A stretch of DNA of 10,692 nt, taken from positions 1 through 10,692 of the forward strand of contig JALOKO010000077.1 of the NCBI GenBank assembly GCA_025456495.1. Direction: 5' to 3'. The number at the start of each line of letters is the position of its first letter. The stretch's first letter is position 1. The translations under genes and the position numbers were made by a program. The notes beneath the pieces are model-generated. The model saw nothing but the letters and a program-made list of their open reading frames with translations. It did not search any database and was not told where the DNA came from. This stretch comes from Bryobacterales bacterium (GTDB lineage Bacteria > Acidobacteriota > Terriglobia > Bryobacterales > Bryobacteraceae). Below are positions 6,263-10,692 of the stretch, piece by piece.

Positions 6263-6766
6263 CTACTTGCGCACCTGGATGCCTGACGCCTCTTCCAACG
6301 CCTCAATCACCTTCGCGTAGCTTGCTTCCGGCATTTCCAGCAGGGTCTTCACCACCATGAAGTTGGTGTCCGCCGCGGTTTCCACGTTCAGCGCCCGGCG
6401 CGCCTCGCGGTACACAATTTTCAGGAAATGCTTCTGCTGCTTCTTCTTCATCCGCGGCCATCCCTTGGCCGGAATCTCCCACTCCTTGGGCTGCGCCGCG
6501 TACTCGTAATCGACATTGCCCAGGTTCGCAAACGGGATGTCCAGCATCGTCGAGTGCTTGTGAAAGAAGCTCATCCGCTGCGTGTTGGCGTTGATCTGCA
6601 GAATGCCCAACCACTCAGCCGCTTCATCCCTTCCGGGGCGCCACGCATACCATCGCACGTTCTCGAAATACAACCCTCGCTGCGCCGCCGCCGGCAACGA
6701 CAGCATACCCAGTCCGCTCCCGCCGCAAAGCGCAGTCCGCAGCCAGCCCCGTCTGGAAAACTGCAT
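6263..6766 (-). CDS. Tat-exported protein of unknown function
   Basis: I do not recognise this family. The start is the second of two close ATGs (6766-6764), because the strong GGGGGAG lies six bases before it, whereas it abuts the first ATG (6772). This gives 167 residues. MQFSRRGWLRTALC is a good twin-arginine motif (S-R-R-x-W-L-R), followed by a glycine-rich hydrophobic stretch and a likely AAA-Q cleavage near residue 28. The mature part of about 139 residues mixes predicted strands (WLGILQINANTQRMSFF, LGNVDYEYAAQ) with a basic segment (WPRMKKKQQKHFLKIVY) and an acidic C-terminal helix. No catalytic motif is evident and no cysteine remains after cleavage. It begins 13 bases after the stop of the TIM-barrel gene, so the two form an operon and probably act together in the periplasm. 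Confidence 0.8.
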   Translation of the reverse strand: MQFSRRGWLRTALCGGSGLGMLSLPAAAQRGLYFENVRWYAWRPGRDEAAEWLGILQINANTQRMSFFHKHSTMLDIPFANLGNVDYEYAAQPKEWEIPAKGWPRMKKKQQKHFLKIVYREARRALNVETAADTNFMVVKTLLEMPEASYAKVIEALEEASGIQVRK

Positions 6767-6779
6767 CCGCATCTCCCCC

Positions 6780-7712
6780 TTAGCCACGCTTCCCCATCAC
6801 CGTGCGCTCGACAATCGCTTTGGCCTCCAGCACCGTTTTCTTTTCCAATGAGAATTGCTCGTCGGCGGATAGGCTGGGTTCCTCGCGGCCTCGCCGTGGG
6901 GTCACTTCCAGTCCCCACCAGCCCTTGTAGCCCCCTTCTAACGCCGTCCGCACCAGCTTCTCAGCATCGAAGGCGGGGTCCAGGTCAGCCCCCCAAGTCC
7001 CCTTCACGGATAAACCCTTGGCATAAGGCAGCGTCTTCTTCACTGCCAGGTAGCGGTCATCGCCCGTGTTCCAGTTGCCAAGGTCGCAAAGTAGCCCAAA
7101 GCGCGGATGATTCACTTCCTTCACCAGCCGCACCAGAATATCGGGGTCTGATGATGCCCGCCCGTGGTTCTCCACAATGATGTTCAGCTTGCTGCCCTCG
7201 CTGTAGCGCAACATGTCGTGCATGGTCTCGGCGGCACGCTTCACCAGCTCAGCATCCTGCTTCCAGTTCTCCTGGCCACCGTACACATTGCAGCGCATGG
7301 AATGACACCCCAGATATTGGGCAATGTCCATCCACTTGCGATGCGCCACCCCGGCCAACTTGCGCTCCGCCGCGTCAAGCGCCGCCGTTGCCCCTTCGTT
7401 GTCCACCATCAGGATGGTCTGCTCCACGCCCGCATCCTGAAAGGCCTTGTTCAGCTTCTGCAAATAGTTCAGCGTTGGGTTCTCGAAGAACTGGTTGACG
7501 TGTTCAAACGCCCGAATTCCCAACTGGTCCCGCAGGATCCCCGGCATCTCCAGCAGTTTCCATTTGCCCTGGAAAAAGCTGCGACTAAAACTCCATGCCG
7601 CCAGCGAAACCCCTTGCGAACGCCCATCAGTCTGCATGGCCATCGCGGGAACGGCCGCCGCCGCCATCGCGGTTGCGCCCATCAATGCTCGTCGGGATAC
7701 GGAATTCGCCAT
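6780..7712 (-). CDS. Tat-exported sugar phosphate isomerase/epimerase-like TIM-barrel protein
   Basis: The start is the ATG at 7712-7710, preceded by GAGGAG at good spacing; an open extension of 14 codons upstream is not needed. The product has 310 residues and begins with MANSVSRRALMGATAMAAAAVPAMA, a twin-arginine signal cleaved near residue 25. The mature protein has the xylose-isomerase-like TIM-barrel layout (PF01261 type). Candidate metal-site acids are E181 (IIVENHG), D210 (LLCDLGNW) and E269 (WWGLEVT). K237 fits the lysine of the usual HxKD motif, but its histidine position holds S235 (GLSVKGTW), as I recall for some exported relatives in Acidobacteria and Planctomycetes. The family isomerises or epimerises sugars and polyols with a divalent metal; the substrate here is unknown. 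It is the first gene of an operon with the downstream Tat protein. TTGACC at 7756-7761 (minus strand) could be a -35 element, but no good -10 matches it. Confidence 0.88.
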   Translation of the reverse strand: MANSVSRRALMGATAMAAAAVPAMAMQTDGRSQGVSLAAWSFSRSFFQGKWKLLEMPGILRDQLGIRAFEHVNQFFENPTLNYLQKLNKAFQDAGVEQTILMVDNEGATAALDAAERKLAGVAHRKWMDIAQYLGCHSMRCNVYGGQENWKQDAELVKRAAETMHDMLRYSEGSKLNIIVENHGRASSDPDILVRLVKEVNHPRFGLLCDLGNWNTGDDRYLAVKKTLPYAKGLSVKGTWGADLDPAFDAEKLVRTALEGGYKGWWGLEVTPRRGREEPSLSADEQFSLEKKTVLEAKAIVERTVMGKRG

Positions 7713-7861
7713 GGATCTCCTCGTTGTCACCAGTCCACCACAATGGCCCATCAAGGGTCAACGGCTCACCCTCGGCGCCGCTTCCTCCTCGGTTGCTCCA
7801 TCCTGTAACTCAACCACCGCCCTCGCTCCCTTGCCTCGCCCCCTGCCACTCCCCACACAAG

Positions 7862-7889
7862 TTCCCATGCGACAAATTCCCATGCGACA
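7862..7889 (+). repeat. Two identical 13-bp direct repeats upstream of the histidine kinase gene
   Basis: TTCCCATGCGACA occurs at 7862-7874 and again at 7877-7889, a 15-bp period. The second copy ends 24 bases before the candidate -10 of the kinase gene, so the pair covers the -35 region and the stretch just above it. That is where an activator, such as a response regulator bound as a tandem dimer, would sit. The gap is shared with the divergent TIM-barrel operon, so either gene could be the target. Confidence 0.55.
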
Positions 7890-7913
7890 GCAGCCCCACC
7901 CGGCGCCCTTCGC

Positions 7914-7919
7914 TATACT
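7914..7919 (+). promoter_or_regulatory. Candidate -10 box of the histidine kinase gene, implying a leaderless or near-leaderless mRNA
   Basis: TATACT matches the TATAAT consensus at 5 of 6 positions and ends nine bases before the ATG at 7929. A start site 6-8 bases downstream would fall at or just before the ATG. No Shine-Dalgarno sequence is present there. No good -35 hexamer is found 16-19 bases upstream, which would fit an activated promoter using the 13-bp repeats. Confidence 0.45.
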
Positions 7920-7928
7920 GCGAATCGG

Positions 7929-9983
7929 ATGCATGCAGACGCGCAGCTCGCCCCGGAAATGGCCGTCCCCCAACGGCATCCCGTCCTCGGCATGGCCATT
8001 GGAGCTCTCTCCGTCGCCTCCGCCCTCATCACCTCACTGGTGCTTGCCCCTTACCTGGAAGGCGAGCTCATCAGCGCCCTCTTTCTGGTTGCCGTCTTCG
8101 TGGGCGTACGCCAGGGTGGATTAGCCGGAGGCATTGTCGCCGCCGTGCTCAGCGCCGTCGCCTTTGATTGGCTACCCGCCGGACCCCATGCTCTGTTCTT
8201 CCCCCAGCGCCAGGGCAACGGCGTTCGCCTGGCGGTCTTCTTCGGCGTTTCCGCCTTCATCGTCTACTCGGTCCATCGCCAGCAACGAGCCCTGCTTCGC
8301 GCCGCCGCCAGTGAGCAGCGCGCCACTGAGGCCGCCACCCGGCTCGCCGCCGAAGCCGCCCAACGCCAGGTGGCTGAGCAGCATGCTGCCCAGCAGGCCC
8401 GCTATCTGGAAACCGTCCTCGGCGGACTCCATGACGGCGTCATCAGCGTGGACGCCGATGGTCGTGTCACCTATCTCAACCCTGAGGCAGACCGCTTGCT
8501 AGGCCAGCCGAACCCCTCCCCCTTGGGCAGGCCCCTTGCCGATTGCATGCGCGTGCTGGACGAAGCCAACGGCCGACCCCTGGAGCCCATTTCCCTTCAG
8601 GTCCTGCGCAGCAGCAAGGCCAAGCGCAACGAAGGCCTCCGCGTGCTGGATGGCGCTGATGGCGTGCGTACGCCCATTGACGTCAGTTCCGCCCCGCTGC
8701 TGGCCGCGGATGGTTCCCTGTTGGGCGCCGTCGCCATCATCCGTAATGTCACCGAACAGCGCGCCGCCCAGCAAGCCCTCAGCGCCTCCGAGGAGCGCTT
8801 CCGTTTGGCCACTGAGGCTGGCAACATGGGAGTCTGGCTCTGGCGTCCTCACCTCGGCCAGTCGGTCTGGAATCGAACCCTTTCCGCCATGCTGAACATG
8901 CCGGCTGAGGACTATCAGGGGCCTGACCAAGCCTTCTTTCTCTCCGTCGCGCCAGAAGACCGGCCTACCGTGCGGCAGGCGCTTCAATCCGCGGTGGATC
9001 ACGGCGCCGCCTTCCAGTTGGAGTTTCGCGTCCTGCTTCCAGATAGCACCTTCCGCTGGCTCTTGACCGCCGGTCGCCCCATTCAGGAAAGCGCCAACAC
9101 CGCCCCCTTGGCGCTAGGTGGCGTCACCTTCGATATCACGGATCGTCGCCTGGCCGAACAACGCATCCTGGGCCTCAATCGGGATCTGGAACAGCTCACC
9201 GCCCAGTTGCAGTCGGCCAACCTCGACCTCCGCCAGCGCACCGCCGAACTCGAGGCGGTCAACGCCGCCAAGACGAAGTTCCTTTCCAACATGAGCCACG
9301 AACTCCGCACTCCGCTCAACACCATCTGCGGCTTCGTGGAGCTACTGCTTGAGCAAGGCGCCGGGCCTCTCACCCAACGCCAGCATCGCTACCTCCAGAA
9401 CATCGACGCCAGCGCCAATCACCTCATTCGCGTGGTCAGTGATGTGCTGGACCTCTCTCGCATCGCGGCCGGCCGCGTGCAGATTACCGCTGAACCCCTA
9501 TCCTTGGTCGAGATCGTCGACGAAGCCGTCGCTGCCTTTCTGCCCATGGCCACTGAGCATGAAGTTACCCTCAGCGCCTCCGTTCCTGAAGGTCTAGTGG
9601 CCCATGCTGACCGCCAACGCATGCGCCAGGTCCTCAGCAATCTCATCAGCAACGCCATCCAGTTCACCCCGGCTGGTGGCGCTGTCACCGTCACCGCCCA
9701 ACAGGGCGATGCACGGTTGCATCTCACGGTTTCCGACACCGGCATTGGCATTCCACCTGAGCACCAGGAGCGCATCTTCGAAGAATTTGAGCAGGTCCAC
9801 CACCCGGAATTTCGCCCCAAGGAGCGCGGCAGCGGCTTGGGCTTGGCCATCACCCGTCAGTTTGTCCAGCTACAGGGCGGCGCCATCCATGTGGAAAGCG
9901 CCCCGGGCAAGGGTTCCACCTTCTTCGTTCAGTTGCCCTGTGCCCAGTCGAACGTTGCACGGTGTGGATCTCACGCGGGCTAA
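7929..9983 (+). CDS. Membrane-bound hybrid-sensing histidine kinase (DUF4118, two PAS-like domains, HisKA, HATPase)
   Basis: This 684-residue sensor kinase starts at the ATG at 7929; starts at 7959 and 7992 are possible but would cut toward the first membrane helix. Residues about 18-115 hold three to four hydrophobic segments with the KdpD-like DUF4118 pattern (FDWLPAGPHALFFPQ). An alanine- and glutamine-rich coiled coil follows (about 117-158). The first PAS domain spans about 158-275 (DGVISVDADGRVTYLNPEADRL) and the second about 287-407 (MGVWLWRP, then FDITDRRLAEQ). A second coiled coil leads to the H-box SHELRTPLN with the phospho-accepting H457. The ATPase domain has the N-box around N571 and N575, DTGIG at 603-607 and GSGLGLA at 634-640. 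There is no receiver domain and no response regulator gene beside it, so its partner lies elsewhere. The signal is unknown; the PAS domains suggest a small ligand or redox state. Confidence 0.93.
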   Translation: MHADAQLAPEMAVPQRHPVLGMAIGALSVASALITSLVLAPYLEGELISALFLVAVFVGVRQGGLAGGIVAAVLSAVAFDWLPAGPHALFFPQRQGNGVRLAVFFGVSAFIVYSVHRQQRALLRAAASEQRATEAATRLAAEAAQRQVAEQHAAQQARYLETVLGGLHDGVISVDADGRVTYLNPEADRLLGQPNPSPLGRPLADCMRVLDEANGRPLEPISLQVLRSSKAKRNEGLRVLDGADGVRTPIDVSSAPLLAADGSLLGAVAIIRNVTEQRAAQQALSASEERFRLATEAGNMGVWLWRPHLGQSVWNRTLSAMLNMPAEDYQGPDQAFFLSVAPEDRPTVRQALQSAVDHGAAFQLEFRVLLPDSTFRWLLTAGRPIQESANTAPLALGGVTFDITDRRLAEQRILGLNRDLEQLTAQLQSANLDLRQRTAELEAVNAAKTKFLSNMSHELRTPLNTICGFVELLLEQGAGPLTQRQHRYLQNIDASANHLIRVVSDVLDLSRIAAGRVQITAEPLSLVEIVDEAVAAFLPMATEHEVTLSASVPEGLVAHADRQRMRQVLSNLISNAIQFTPAGGAVTVTAQQGDARLHLTVSDTGIGIPPEHQERIFEEFEQVHHPEFRPKERGSGLGLAITRQFVQLQGGAIHVESAPGKGSTFFVQLPCAQSNVARCGSHAG

Positions 9984-10041
9984 CCGCACACGGGCTGCTC
10001 ATCGCCGCCAGCGATCGGAAGCCGTCGCCAGATAGCCGCCG

Positions 10042-10692
10042 TTAGCGGGGTCCGGGCTTCGTGCCCCGGCGCGCCGCCAGGTAGTACAAGCTGGGCAACG
10101 CAACGAAAGTGAGCAGCAAGGTGGATGCCAGGCCGCCCACCAGCACCGTTGCCAGCGGTCGCTGCACATCGCTTCCAATTCCCGTGGCGCGCGCCGCCGG
10201 AATCATCCCCAGCATGGCCACCACAATCATCATCAGCACCGGACGCATCTGCGCCATCGCGCCCTGGATGACAGTCTGTCGCAAGTCCGCGCCCGGTTGT
10301 CGTCGGCGCCGATTGATCTCGGAAATCATCAACACGCCGCTCATCACCGCCACGCCAAACAAGCTGATGAAGCCCACCGCCGCCGACACGCTCAGGTTGA
10401 TGTCGCGCAGCCACAGAAACAGAATGCCACCCACCAGTGAGAACGGCACCGTCAGCAGCACAATGGACGCATCACGCGTGCTACGAAACGCGAAGAACAG
10501 CAGCACGAAGATGATGAGAATCGTCACAGGCAAGACGAACTGCAGGCGGCGTTGCGCGCGCTCCATGTTCTGAAACTGGCCACCCCATTCCACGCGGTAG
10601 CCTTCAGGGATTTGTATCTGCGCCTGTATGCGCCGACGTGCCTCCAGCGCGAAGCCACCTTGGTCGCGTCCCCGGATGTTCGTGCGCACCGC
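10042..10692 (-). CDS. Heavy-metal-efflux-type RND transporter (CusA/CzcA family), C-terminal fragment
   Basis: Only the last 216 residues are inside the window; the gene continues past base 10692 and its start is not seen. The sequence follows the HME branch of RND pumps: NIRGRDQGGF, WGGQFQNMERAQRRL, then membrane helices with RDINLSVSAAVGFISLFGVAVMSGVLMISEINRRR (split by loops), GAMAQMRPVLMM, GMIPAARATGIGSDVQRPLATV and LTFVALPSLYYL near the end. These pumps sit in the inner membrane and, with an adaptor and an outer-membrane channel, export metal ions or other substrates from the periplasm using proton flow. The metal-binding methionines or acids used to tell Cu/Ag from Zn/Co/Cd pumps lie in the missing part, so I leave the substrate open. 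It converges on the histidine kinase gene, with 58 bases between the stops. Confidence 0.92.
   Translation of the reverse strand, partial: AVRTNIRGRDQGGFALEARRRIQAQIQIPEGYRVEWGGQFQNMERAQRRLQFVLPVTILIIFVLLFFAFRSTRDASIVLLTVPFSLVGGILFLWLRDINLSVSAAVGFISLFGVAVMSGVLMISEINRRRRQPGADLRQTVIQGAMAQMRPVLMMIVVAMLGMIPAARATGIGSDVQRPLATVLVGGLASTLLLTFVALPSLYYLAARRGTKPGPR

Noticed and set aside
6428..7180. 250-codon plus-strand open frame opposite the Tat operon
   Set aside because: It is antisense to two well-supported genes with signal peptides and ribosome binding sites. Its Pro/Arg/Ser-rich product is typical of a shadow frame in GC-rich DNA.
7164..8124. Plus-strand open frames opposite the TIM-barrel gene and into the kinase gene
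   Set aside because: These are shadow frames. They cross a divergent promoter region, show no family signature, and overlap genes with strong motifs.
10001..10015. ATCGC/GCGAT dyad between the convergent kinase and RND genes as a terminator
   Set aside because: The 5-bp stem has no T-tract on either strand. It is too weak to call, and the 58-base gap shows no better candidate.

Overview
The window looks like chromosomal DNA from a member of the Acidobacteriota, most likely of the Solibacter/Bryobacterales type. This rests on its GC-rich coding sequence, a very large TonB-dependent receptor with an N-terminal carboxypeptidase-regulatory-like domain (a family hugely expanded in that phylum), a small CPCC-knuckle protein that I recall as common in the phylum, and exported TIM-barrel epimerase-like proteins with twin-arginine signals. 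The placement is from gene content only; there is no rRNA or other phylogenetic marker here.

Layout. 1-3075 (minus): the first 1025 residues of an Oar-like TonB-dependent receptor, running off the left edge. 3172-3471 (minus): a 99-residue CPCC-knuckle/coiled-coil protein just upstream of it. 3472-4110: a 639-base divergent intergenic region without a convincing gene but rich in structure: an inverted repeat, a strong hairpin, four imperfect 16-bp tandem repeats, and a compound AT-rich dyad that looks like an operator. 4111-5585 (plus): a two-gene unit with an ATGA overlap, encoding a HmuV-like ABC ATPase with a degraded signature motif and no H-loop histidine, then a nitrilase-superfamily amidohydrolase. 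5659-6153 (plus): an exported TlpA/ResA-like thioredoxin. 6263-7712 (minus): a two-gene operon for a Tat-exported sugar-isomerase-like TIM barrel and a Tat-exported protein of unknown function. 7929-9983 (plus): an orphan sensor histidine kinase (DUF4118 membrane region, two PAS-like domains, HisKA, HATPase), with a -10-like box so close to the start that its mRNA may be leaderless. 10042-10692 (minus): the C-terminal end of a heavy-metal-efflux-type RND pump.

How they work together. Most of this is ordinary envelope biology: outer-membrane uptake, periplasmic redox, efflux and sensing. I see no defence island, CRISPR array, transposon, integrase, tRNA or rRNA gene. The most unusual parts are the orphan, probably catalytically altered HmuV-like ATPase coupled to a nitrilase-family enzyme, and the structured region upstream of it. 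A 27-bp tandem repeat after the thioredoxin stop codon, whose copies differ only by synonymous or conservative changes in the thioredoxin frame, is also worth a look.
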